A DNA stretch of 64,000 nucleotides from Tistlia sp040905785 (GTDB lineage Bacteria; Pseudomonadota; Alphaproteobacteria; Kiloniellales; DSM-21159). Of the stretch, positions 34,817 through 43,734 are shown piece after piece. Every line of letters begins with the position of its first letter. The first letter of the stretch is position 1. The translations under genes and the position numbers were made by a program. Under the pieces are notes generated by a model, which had not been told where the DNA came from, made no database searches, and was given only the letters and a program-made list of their open reading frames with translations. The stretch is from contig NZ_JBBDQW010000054.1 in assembly GCF_040905785.1 (NCBI RefSeq), forward strand, positions 1 to 64,000. The letters run 5' to 3'.

Positions 34817-34974
34817 TCTAGCCTGGATTTCTCATACTGGAGCTGCTGGCGGGCTCGCCCGCGGCGTCGAAGCCCTCGAGCGTAGCTTCGGCTACGCTCT
34901 TCAGGCTGCTCCTGGCGGATCGAGCCCACCAGCAGCGATGCCGACCCCTTCCAGTATTGGAAATCCAGGCTAGA
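34817..34974. repeat. MITE-like 158-bp imperfect inverted repeat
   Basis: Terminal arms 34818-34841 and 34950-34973 match in 22 of 24 positions (both begin CTAGCCTGGATTTC when read inward), and one more pair at 34817/34974 extends them. Inner arms 34842-34857 and 34921-34936 match in 15 of 16. The centre holds a perfect 9-bp hairpin with a TTCG tetraloop (34878-34899). No gene is inside. With the terminator and hairpin upstream, this accounts for most of the 345-bp gap between the peroxiredoxin and the next gene. Confidence 0.75.
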
Positions 34975-35011
34975 GTGCCGCCTCGAGAAGCCCGGACAGG
35001 GACAGGCCCAA

Positions 35012-36541
35012 ATGCGGAGGAGGCAGCTTGCCGTCGGCGCGGCGCTCTTGGTGCTGGCGCTCGTGGCGCTGGGATCGGCCGCCGTGCTGCGCGACCGGGC
35101 CGAGCGCGGCTGGCTGACGGCGCTGGATCGGCTGGAGGCCTCGCTGGGGGCCGGCGCCGAGGTCTCCTATGGCGCGCTCGACGTCGCCCTCTTCTCCCGC
35201 GGCGGCAAGGTGCGCGAGCTCTCGATCTCCGCGCCCGGCCATCCCGACCCCTTCACCCTGACGGTCGCCGAGCTCTCGGCCGGCGGCCTCGCGCAGGAAG
35301 GCGCGGCGGGGCTGCGCCTGAGATCCGGCAGCGCCCGGAACCTCGAGCTGGTGACACCCCGGGGCCGCTGGCGGATCGACCGGCTGGCGCTCAAGCGGCT
35401 CGTCGTCCACGACAGCCCCCTCGGCGGGCTCGGGGACTGGCCGCGCCGGCTGGCGTTCGAGTCCGGGCAGATCGAGCAGCTGAGCTTCGACCGCACCGCC
35501 GCGCTGCCTGAGGTGGCCGGGTCCGAGGCACCCATGACCGGTCCCGCCGGGGAAGCCGAATCCCTGCCGGCACCCGCGCCGCGCCGCGCGACCGGGCCGA
35601 TCGGGTCGCTGGCCCGGGCCGAGCTGGGACGGCTCGCCGACGGCCGGCTCGCGCGCCTGCGCTTCGACCGCCTGCTCCTGGAGGCGGCGGCGGCCCGGCG
35701 GCTGGAGGTGGCGCGCGGCGGCGCCGAAGGCCTCGACTTGGCGCGTCTGGCCACCGCCGCGGCCGGCGGCGGGCTGCCCGCCGACCTGTTTCTCGAGCAC
35801 GCCCGGCTGGAAGGCGGCAGCCTGCGCGAGCAGGGCAGCGAGGCCGGCTTCGCCAGCCTGGTGTTCGAGCAGAGCCCCGAGGGCGATGCCCTGCGCAGCA
35901 GGCTTGCCGTCGACGGCCTGACCACGAACGCCTCGGACCCGCGGCTCGGCGGCTACTGGGCGCCGATCGAGACCGCCGGCCATGGCCGCGGGTTCCGGCT
36001 GCAGGCCGTCCTGACGACCGAGCCGGGGTCCGGCCGCTTCGAGATCCGGCCGCTGCTCCTCGAGCTGCCGACCGCGGCCTCGCTGGAGCTCGCGCTCGAG
36101 CTGAGCGACCTCGACCTGGAGACCCTGGCCGAGGACCCCCTCGCCTTCGCCGAGACCGGCCTGCGCAGCCGCCTCGCCTCCGCGCGGCTGGTCCTGGTCG
36201 ACGAGGGCGGGCTGGACGCCATCCTCGCCGGGCCGGCCGGCGACCAGGGGATGACCGCGCGGCAACTGCGCCAGGTCGCCGCCTTCCAGGTCGCCGAGGC
36301 CCTGCGCCAGGGCCAGGTGCCGCGCGCCGTCGGCGTCGCCGTCCAGGAGTTCCTGGCCGATCCCGGTCGGCTGGAGATCCGGGTCGAGCCGGCCGATCCG
36401 GTGCCCCTGGTCGTCCTGGCGATGCTCGGCCTGGCGCCGGACCAGGCCGCCGAGCAGCTCGGCATCACCGCGAGCAGCGAGCCTGGGGTCTCCGTCGAAG
36501 CGGTCGAACCCGGGGCGCCGGCGGAGGAAGCGCCGGATTGA
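35012..36541 (+). CDS. Hypothetical secreted/membrane-anchored protein
   Basis: 509 aa, not recognised with confidence. One N-terminal membrane segment (LAVGAALLVLALVALGSAAVL, split at about 6-25) acts as signal anchor, so the rest should be periplasmic. The remainder has repeating beta-like stretches (VSYGALDVALFSRGGKVREL, GRWRIDRLALKRLVVHD, RGFRLQAVLTT) resembling DUF945 or AsmA-like beta-rich envelope proteins, but no diagnostic motif. The C-terminal tail is acidic and Pro/Ala-rich. TAGAGTGCCG at 34971-34980 may be the -10 region, inside the right end of the inverted repeat. ATG 35012 has AGGGACAGG upstream. Confidence 0.78.
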   Translation: MRRRQLAVGAALLVLALVALGSAAVLRDRAERGWLTALDRLEASLGAGAEVSYGALDVALFSRGGKVRELSISAPGHPDPFTLTVAELSAGGLAQEGAAGLRLRSGSARNLELVTPRGRWRIDRLALKRLVVHDSPLGGLGDWPRRLAFESGQIEQLSFDRTAALPEVAGSEAPMTGPAGEAESLPAPAPRRATGPIGSLARAELGRLADGRLARLRFDRLLLEAAAARRLEVARGGAEGLDLARLATAAAGGGLPADLFLEHARLEGGSLREQGSEAGFASLVFEQSPEGDALRSRLAVDGLTTNASDPRLGGYWAPIETAGHGRGFRLQAVLTTEPGSGRFEIRPLLLELPTAASLELALELSDLDLETLAEDPLAFAETGLRSRLASARLVLVDEGGLDAILAGPAGDQGMTARQLRQVAAFQVAEALRQGQVPRAVGVAVQEFLADPGRLEIRVEPADPVPLVVLAMLGLAPDQAAEQLGITASSEPGVSVEAVEPGAPAEEAPD

Positions 36542-36572
36542 GCACCGCCCGCCCGGGGGCAGCGATCCCTCG

Positions 36573-37025
36573 CTAGCGAGGGATCGCGGCGACGGCGAGG
36601 CGGTCGGCGCGCTCGTTCTCGGGATGGCCGGTGTGGCCGCGGATCCAGTGGATCTCGATGTCGTGCGGCTTGACCGCGGCGTCGAGCCGTTCCCAGAGGT
36701 CCTGGTTCTTGACCGGCTTGCGGTCGGCGGTCTTCCAGCCGCGCTTGCGCCAGGCGTGAATCCACTTGGTGATGCCGTCGCGCAGGTAGGTGCTGTCGGT
36801 CCAGAGGTCGACCCGGCTCGGCCGCGTCAGCGCCTCCAGCGCGGCGATCGCCGCCATCATCTCCATGCGGTTGTTGGTCGTCTGCGGCTCGCCGCCGGAC
36901 AGCTCCCGCTCGCGGCCGCGGTAGCGCAGGACGGCGCCCCAGCCGCCGGGGCCGGGATTGCCGCTGCAGGCACCGTCGGTGAAGATCTCCACGGCCTCGG
37001 CCGGGTCACCCCTGCGCTCGCTCAT
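36573..37025 (-). CDS. rnhA: Ribonuclease HI
   Basis: 150 aa. Cleaves RNA in RNA:DNA hybrids. The catalytic acids are in EIFTDGACSGNPGPGGWG (first Asp), NNRMEMMAAIAALEAL (Glu), LWTDSTYLRDGITKWI (second Asp) and the C-terminal NERADRLA (last Asp); the handle region TADRKPVKNQDLWERL is present. The ATG at 37025 overlaps the thrB stop by 4 bp (ATGA), so it is probably translated with thrB. The frame continues upstream but only as thrB shadow. Confidence 0.96.
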   Translation of the reverse strand: MSERRGDPAEAVEIFTDGACSGNPGPGGWGAVLRYRGRERELSGGEPQTTNNRMEMMAAIAALEALTRPSRVDLWTDSTYLRDGITKWIHAWRKRGWKTADRKPVKNQDLWERLDAAVKPHDIEIHWIRGHTGHPENERADRLAVAAIPR

Positions 37026-37984
37026 GTCAGGCCGTAGGCGCCGGGGCCGCGCACCCCCTGGTGAAAGCGCAGCTTGCGCCAGTACTCCAGGGGGTCCTTG
37101 GGCGTCACCAGGGCGCCCTGCGGGCAGTTCAGCCAGTCGTAGAGCCGAGTCAGCAGGAAGCGCATGGCCGCCCCCCGCGCCAGGATCGGCAGCGCCGCCA
37201 GCTCGGCCGGCTCGACCGGGCGCACGCTGCCGTAGCTCTGCAGCAGGTGCCGCGCCTTGGTGGCGTTGAAGGCGCCGTCCGGCTCGAAGCACCAGGCGTT
37301 GAGGCAGATCGCCAGGTCGTAGGCCAGGAAGTCGTTGCAGGCGAAATAGAAGTCGATCAGGCCGGTCAACCTCTCGTCGCGGAAGAAGACGTTGTCGGGG
37401 AAAAGGTCGGCGTGGATGACGCCGCGGGGCAGGCCGACCGGCCAGTCGGCCTCGAGCCGGCCGAGCTCCTGCTCAAGCGCCCCGGCCAAGCCCTCGCAGA
37501 CCTGGTCGGCGCGGCCCGCGCAGGCCTCGAAGAGCGGTCGCCAGGAGGCCACCGACAGCGCGTTCGGGCGCTCCAGGGCGAAGTCGCTGCCGGCGCGGTG
37601 CAGACCGGCGAGCTGGGCGCCGAGCTCCTGGCAGTGGAAGGGGTGGACCCGGCGCGGCCAGAGCCCCTCAAGGAAGGTGAAGAGCGCGGCTGGGCGGCCG
37701 CACAGTTCGTGCAGAACGGCGCCGTCGGCGGCCTTGACCGGCAGCGGACAGGCGATGCCCCGGCTCGCCAGGTGCTCCATCAGGCCCAGGAAGAACGGCA
37801 GGTCCTCAGGGTGGACCCGCTTCTCGTAGAGCGTCAGCACGTAGTTGCCGCCGGTCGTGCCGAGCAGGAAGTTGGAGTTCTCGACGCCCTCGGCGATGCC
37901 CTTGAAGGTGAGCAGCTCGCCCAGGTCGTAGGCGCCCAGGAAGGCGCAGAGATCCTCGTTGGAGACGTCGGTGTAGACGGCCAT
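37022..37984 (-). CDS. thrB: Homoserine kinase ThrB (choline/aminoglycoside kinase fold)
   Basis: 320 aa. Phosphorylates homoserine for threonine synthase. This is the type found in alphaproteobacteria and pseudomonads, with a protein-kinase-like fold. It begins MAVYTDVSNEDLCAFLGAYDLG and has GVENSNFLLGTTGGNYVLTLYEKRV, then the catalytic HADLFPDNVFF (about 190-200), LTGLIDFYFACNDFLAYDLAICLNAW (metal-binding Asp in LIDF) and FNATKARHLLQSY. The kinase fold family and context with rnhA and ispH, a common alphaproteobacterial trio, support ThrB over other phosphotransferases. Confidence 0.94.
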   Translation of the reverse strand: MAVYTDVSNEDLCAFLGAYDLGELLTFKGIAEGVENSNFLLGTTGGNYVLTLYEKRVHPEDLPFFLGLMEHLASRGIACPLPVKAADGAVLHELCGRPAALFTFLEGLWPRRVHPFHCQELGAQLAGLHRAGSDFALERPNALSVASWRPLFEACAGRADQVCEGLAGALEQELGRLEADWPVGLPRGVIHADLFPDNVFFRDERLTGLIDFYFACNDFLAYDLAICLNAWCFEPDGAFNATKARHLLQSYGSVRPVEPAELAALPILARGAAMRFLLTRLYDWLNCPQGALVTPKDPLEYWRKLRFHQGVRGPGAYGLT

Positions 37985-38027
37985 GCGCCCGCCTCCTAAC
38001 GGAAAAGCCGCGGGCGCGGAAGGCTTG

Positions 38028-38987
38028 TCAGGCTGCGGCGGTGACCTTGGCGACGATGCGCGGCAGCTTGAAGGCGACGTCCTCGTCGGGGGTTGAGGAG
38101 TACTCGATGGAGACCTCGTGGCGGGCGCGGAAGGCGTCGATGACCTCCTGGACGAGCACCTCGGGCGCCGAGGCGCCGGCGGTCAGGCCGACCCGGGTCT
38201 TGCCGGCCAGCGCTTCCCATGGGATGTCGGCGGCGCGCTGGACCAGGGCCGCGAAGGGGCAGCCCAGCTTCTGCGCGACCTCGACGAGGCGGCGCGAGTT
38301 CGAGGAGTTCGGCGCGCCGACCACCAGCAGCGCCTCGCAGCTCTGCGCGATGTCCTTGACCGCCTGCTGGCGGTTCGTCGTCGCGTAGCAGATGTCTTCC
38401 TTGCGCGGCGTGCGGATCTTCGGGAAGCGCTCCTGCAGCGCCTGGACGACCTCGGCGGTCTCGTCGACCGAGAGCGTGGTCTGGGTCACGTAGGCCAGGC
38501 GCGCCGGGTCGCGGACCTCGAGCCCGGCGACCTCTTCGGCGCCCTCGACCAGCAGGATCGAGCCCTCGGGCAGCTGGCCCAGGGTGCCGATGACCTCGGG
38601 GTGGCCGCGATGTCCGATCATGACGATCTGGAGCCCGTCCTTGTAGTGCCGCTCGGCCTCGCGGTGGACCTTGCTGACCAGCGGGCAGGTCGCGTCGACA
38701 TAGAGCATCCTGCGCGACTCGGCCTCGGCCGGCACCGCCTTGGGCACGCCGTGGGCCGAGAAGATCACCGGGCGGCCGTCAGGCACCTCGTCGAGCTCGT
38801 CGACGAAGATCGCGCCCTTGCACTCCAGCGATTCGACGACGAACCGGTTGTGGACGATCTCGTGGCGCACGTAGACCGGCGGCCCGAACTTCTCGAGGGC
38901 CCGCTCGACGATGTCGATCGCGCGCACGACCCCCGCGCAGAAACCCCGGGGATTCGCCAGGACGATCGTCACCTGCTCGCCAGTCAT
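38028..38987 (-). CDS. ispH: 4-hydroxy-3-methylbut-2-enyl diphosphate reductase IspH
   Basis: 319 aa. Last step of the non-mevalonate isoprenoid pathway, giving IPP and DMAPP. The three cluster-binding cysteines are C17 (RGFCAGVVRA), C101 (DATCPLVSKVH) and C200 (EDICYATTNRQ). Substrate-binding blocks VRHEIVHNRFVV, FSAHGVPKAV and VVGAPNSSNSRRLVEVA are conserved. It is followed 43 bp later by thrB and rnhA on the same strand, probably one transcript. Confidence 0.97.
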   Translation of the reverse strand: MTGEQVTIVLANPRGFCAGVVRAIDIVERALEKFGPPVYVRHEIVHNRFVVESLECKGAIFVDELDEVPDGRPVIFSAHGVPKAVPAEAESRRMLYVDATCPLVSKVHREAERHYKDGLQIVMIGHRGHPEVIGTLGQLPEGSILLVEGAEEVAGLEVRDPARLAYVTQTTLSVDETAEVVQALQERFPKIRTPRKEDICYATTNRQQAVKDIAQSCEALLVVGAPNSSNSRRLVEVAQKLGCPFAALVQRAADIPWEALAGKTRVGLTAGASAPEVLVQEVIDAFRARHEVSIEYSSTPDEDVAFKLPRIVAKVTAAA

Positions 38988-39143
38988 CCAGAACCTCGTT
39001 CTTCTCGCGGCCGCCAGGCCGCCCCTGGGCAGGCGCCGACGGTTGCGGTCTTGTGGCCCCGGTGGCCCTCTCCTAGAGTGCCGCGCCGGCGCCGAGTGCT
39101 GCGCCGCACCCTAATATAGTCGGGCGCAAAGGGAAATTGAGAG

Positions 39144-39761
39144 ATGGCGGCAGAAGCGAAGCGCCCCGGAACGGCCCGGGGCGGGCACAGCGGCGGTCGG
39201 GGAGCTGGCGCGGCGATCCGACGCACGGCGCTGCTGGCCGCCGTCCTGCTGCTCCCGGGCGCCTGCTCGCTGTTCGAGGACGAGGGACCGCCGCCGCCCT
39301 GTCCGCCCATCGCCGCGCCCAGCGACACCGACCACCTGACCCGCTTCGATGGCGCCGGCCGCGACCTGACCGACGTGCTGTTCCAGGCCCGCCTGCTCAG
39401 CGTCGCCGACAGCTGCTCCTACGAGCGCGACGACACGCTGATCGAGAGCAGCCTGCTGATTACCTTCGAGATCGAGCGCGGCCCGGCGCTGCGCCGCCTG
39501 CAGTCCAGGGATCCGAGCGCCGGCGCCAGCTTCACCTACTTCGTCGCCGTCGCGCGGAACGAGGAGGAGCCGCGGATCCTGTCGCGCGAGGCCTTCGACG
39601 TGCAGGCGCGCTTCGAGGGCAACCGCGGCCGCATCGCCCTGGCCGACGAGATCGCCCCGCGCATCCCACTGGGCCCGGGCGAGGACGGCCGCGACTACCG
39701 GATCTACGTCGGCATCGAGCTCAACGCGGCCGAGCTCGAGTACAACCGCCAGGAGCGCTGA
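39144..39761 (+). CDS. Hypothetical lipoprotein
   Basis: 205 aa. After a basic, Gly-rich leader of about 25 residues, ALLAAVLLLPGACSLF forms a lipoprotein signal with lipobox LPGAC (Cys about 41), so it should be attached to the envelope. The mature part has a Pro-rich start with a second Cys (GPPPPCPP), then an Ig-like or beta-sandwich-looking region with LLITFEIERGPALRRL and FTYFVAVARNEEE. It is not a family I can name. A -10-like TAGAGTGCCG (39074-39083) and TATAGT (39115-39120) precede it. It is convergent with recQ. Confidence 0.82.
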   Translation: MAAEAKRPGTARGGHSGGRGAGAAIRRTALLAAVLLLPGACSLFEDEGPPPPCPPIAAPSDTDHLTRFDGAGRDLTDVLFQARLLSVADSCSYERDDTLIESSLLITFEIERGPALRRLQSRDPSAGASFTYFVAVARNEEEPRILSREAFDVQARFEGNRGRIALADEIAPRIPLGPGEDGRDYRIYVGIELNAAELEYNRQER

Positions 39762-39794
39762 GGCCCTGAATCCCGAGCCTGGCCATCAGCGCGC

Positions 39795-41627
<1,833 letters not shown>

Positions 41628-41703
41628 CGTGACGGGGGCGCCTCGGGGTCGGCCTCTGGGAGTGTGGGTGGCGTCCGCGTTCTGTAGCAGGAAGCCGCGT
41701 CGA

Positions 41704-41731
41704 TTGACAAAAGCCCCGACTGCATTACCCT
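41704..41731 (+). promoter_or_regulatory. Promoter of the glycine cleavage operon
   Basis: A perfect -35 hexamer TTGACA (41704-41709) is followed after 16 bp by TACCCT (41726-41731). Transcription would begin near 41738, a few bases before the first glycine aptamer. It is one of the few perfect -35 boxes in this GC-rich window and drives gcvT-gcvH-gcvP. Confidence 0.65.
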
Positions 41732-41744
41732 CCGGCCCGCGTCC

Positions 41745-42014
41745 AGAGTCGTGCGCGGGAGACGCCGGGCAGGGGCTTTCCACCAAGCCGCCGCCCGGGG
41801 CCGAAGGAGCAACCGCCCCGGAAACTCTCAGGCAACAGGGACCGCGACCGCAGGTTTGGACGCCTCTGGAGAGCGGGCCGCCCGCAGCGAGCGCGGGCAG
41901 CCTCACCGAAGGGGGTAATCCGTTCGCTTGGCGGAGGCATCGGCCTCCGCGGCCCGTTTAGCCGAAGACACGGGCCGGCGTCGGGAAATCTCTCAGGGTC
42001 GTGGACAGAGGGGG
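41745..42014 (+). promoter_or_regulatory. Tandem glycine riboswitch
   Basis: Two glycine aptamers in tandem. Aptamer 1 (about 41745-41877): CCGAAGGAGCAACC (41801-41814), GAAACTCTCAGG (41821-41832) and closing CTCTGGAGAG (41864-41873). Aptamer 2 (about 41878-42014): CACCGAAGGGGGTAATCCG (41904-41922), GAAATCTCTCAGG (41985-41997) and GTGGACAGAGGGG (42001-42013). These are the hallmark conserved segments of the gcvT motif, and it sits directly before gcvT. Glycine binding usually switches the gcv genes on. Aptamer 2 carries an enlarged arm with two extra hairpins (41931-41950 and 41951-41976). Confidence 0.93.
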
Positions 42015-42076
42015 CGCGTTGCAGCCTGCGTTCCAGCGGGGTGCTGCGCCGTCCCACCCTGTCCGAAGGCGACTCC

Positions 42077-43192
42077 GTGACCGGTTACTCACCAGACGGC
42101 CTTGCCCGCACCCCGCTTCACGACCTGCACCGCGCGCTCGGCGCCCGGCTCGTGCCCTTCGCCGGCTACGAGATGCCGGTCCAGTACCCCGCGGGCATCC
42201 TCAAGGAGCACCTGCAGTGCCGCGAGCGCGCGGCGCTGTTCGACGTCTCCCACATGGGCCAGGTGCGGCTTTCGGGCGCAGGCGCGGCCGAGGCGCTGGA
42301 GCGGCTGGCGCCGCTCGACGCGCAGGGCCTGCCCGAGGGGCGGACCCGCTACTCCTTCTTCACCAACGAAGCCGGCGGCATCCTCGACGACTTCATGACG
42401 ACCCGGGTCGGCGACGACCTGCTGCTGGTCGTCAATGCCGCCTGCAAGGCCGCCGACCTCGCGCACCTGCAGCGGGCCCTGCCGGCCGGCGCGCGCTGCG
42501 CGCTGCTCGAGGACCGGGCGCTGCTGGCGCTGCAGGGCCCGCAGGCGGCGGCCGTGCTTCAGCGCCTGGCGCCGGCCGTCGCCGACCTGCGCTTCATGGA
42601 TTCCGCCGAGCTCGAGCTGGCGGGGGTGAACGCCCGCCTTTCGCGCTCCGGCTACACCGGCGAGGACGGCTTCGAGATCTCGCTGCCGGCCGAGGCGGCC
42701 GGCGCCTTCGCAGAGCGTCTGCTCGCGGAGCCGGAGGTCGAGCCGGCGGGGCTCGGCGCCCGCGATTCGCTGCGCCTCGAGGCCGGACTGTGCCTCTACG
42801 GCCACGACATCGACGAGACGACGACGCCGGTCGAGGCCGGCCTCGCCTGGGCGATCGGCAAGCGGCGCCGCGCTGAGGGCGGCTTCGCCGGTGCCGATAC
42901 GATCCTGCGGCAGCTCGCCGAGGGCCCACCCTCGAAGCGTGTCGGTCTGCTGCCCGAGGGCCGCGCGCCGCTGCGCGAGGGCCTGGAGATTCTCGACGGC
43001 GACGGCCGGAAGGTCGGGCGCATCACCAGCGGTGGCTTCGCGCCCAGCCTCGGCCGGCCGGTCGCCATGGGCTACGTCGCCCCGGGCCTGGCCGAAGCCG
43101 GGACTGCGCTCGCCGCCGAGCTGCGCGGCAAGCCGGTGGCGCTGGCGACGGCGCCGCTGCCCTTCGTCAAGCACGGCTACAAGCGACCCTGA
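42077..43192 (+). CDS. gcvT: Glycine cleavage system T protein (aminomethyltransferase)
   Basis: 371 aa. Transfers the methylene group from aminomethyl-GcvH to tetrahydrofolate. Family blocks: LVPFAGYEMPVQYPAGILKEH (split near residues 22-42), ALFDVSHMGQVRLSG, LDDFMTTR, GYTGEDGFEI and GARDSLRLEAGLCLYGHDIDETTTPVEAGLAWAI, including the folate-site acid. Start GTG 42077 is preferred because GAAGG lies 8 bp upstream; GTG 42041 is also in frame, only 27 bp after the riboswitch. It is the first gene of the riboswitch-controlled operon, and gcvH follows after 36 bp. Confidence 0.95.
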   Translation: MTGYSPDGLARTPLHDLHRALGARLVPFAGYEMPVQYPAGILKEHLQCRERAALFDVSHMGQVRLSGAGAAEALERLAPLDAQGLPEGRTRYSFFTNEAGGILDDFMTTRVGDDLLLVVNAACKAADLAHLQRALPAGARCALLEDRALLALQGPQAAAVLQRLAPAVADLRFMDSAELELAGVNARLSRSGYTGEDGFEISLPAEAAGAFAERLLAEPEVEPAGLGARDSLRLEAGLCLYGHDIDETTTPVEAGLAWAIGKRRRAEGGFAGADTILRQLAEGPPSKRVGLLPEGRAPLREGLEILDGDGRKVGRITSGGFAPSLGRPVAMGYVAPGLAEAGTALAAELRGKPVALATAPLPFVKHGYKRP

Positions 43193-43228
43193 AGAAACAG
43201 CGACCAACCAGCAGCGGAGGCAGACAGC

Positions 43229-43606
43229 ATGGCGGATCTCTATTTCACCGAGGAGCACGAGTGGCTGAGCGTCGAGGGCGGCGAGGCGACGATCGGCATC
43301 AGCCAGTATGCCCAGGAGCAGCTCGGGGACGTCGTCTTCGTCGAGCTGCCCGAGGTCGGCGCGACGCTGGCCAAGGGCGACCAGGCGGCGGTCGTCGAAT
43401 CGGTCAAGGCGGCCAGCGAGGTCTATGCCGGCGTCTCCGGCGAGGTCACGGCGGTCAACGAGGCGCTGGTCGAGGAGCCGGCCAAGGTCAACGCCGACCC
43501 CCAGGGCGGCGGCTGGTTCTTCAAGCTCCGGCTGTCCGACGCAGGCGAGCTGTCGGGACTGATGGACGAGGCGGCCTACGGCGCCTTCGTCGAGGGCCTC
43601 GGCTGA
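43229..43606 (+). CDS. gcvH: Glycine cleavage system H protein
   Basis: 125 aa lipoyl carrier that moves the aminomethyl group between GcvP, GcvT and the L protein. The lipoylated Lys is K60 in AAVVESVKAASEVYAGVSG. The start MADLYFTEEHEWL and the closing GWFFKLRLSD region are typical. CGGAGG lies about 10 bp upstream of ATG 43229. Its TGA stop is the first bases of the 16-bp tandem repeat array that separates it from gcvP. Confidence 0.97.
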   Translation: MADLYFTEEHEWLSVEGGEATIGISQYAQEQLGDVVFVELPEVGATLAKGDQAAVVESVKAASEVYAGVSGEVTAVNEALVEEPAKVNADPQGGGWFFKLRLSDAGELSGLMDEAAYGAFVEGLG

Positions 43607-43701
43607 CACGGACCAAGGCAAACACGGACCAAGGCAAACAGGGACCAAGGCAAACAGGGGCCAAGGCAAACAGGGGCCAAGGCAAACAGGGGCCGAGGCA
43701 A
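43606..43701 (+). repeat. 16-bp tandem repeat array between gcvH and gcvP
   Basis: Six head-to-tail copies of a 16-bp unit: ACACGGACCAAGGCAA twice (43606-43637), ACAGGGACCAAGGCAA (43638-43653), ACAGGGGCCAAGGCAA twice (43654-43685) and ACAGGGGCCGAGGCAA (43686-43701). A diverged seventh start follows. The order of variants shows stepwise duplication. Copies have no unique spacers, so it is not CRISPR, and 16 bp is not a multiple of 3, so it is not a protein repeat. Confidence 0.95.
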
Positions 43702-43734
43702 ACAGGCCGGCGGAAACAGGACGGGAGAGACGAG

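Noticed and set aside
34731..34973. An 80-codon frame inside the inverted repeat
   Set aside because: It is defined by the palindromic element and has no ribosome site or protein similarity.
41628..41906. A 93-residue N-terminal extension of RecQ
   Set aside because: It would run through the gcv promoter and glycine aptamer; RecQ homology begins just after ATG 41627.
43606..43701. Possible CRISPR array
   Set aside because: The 16-bp units are directly adjacent with no spacers, and no cas genes are present.
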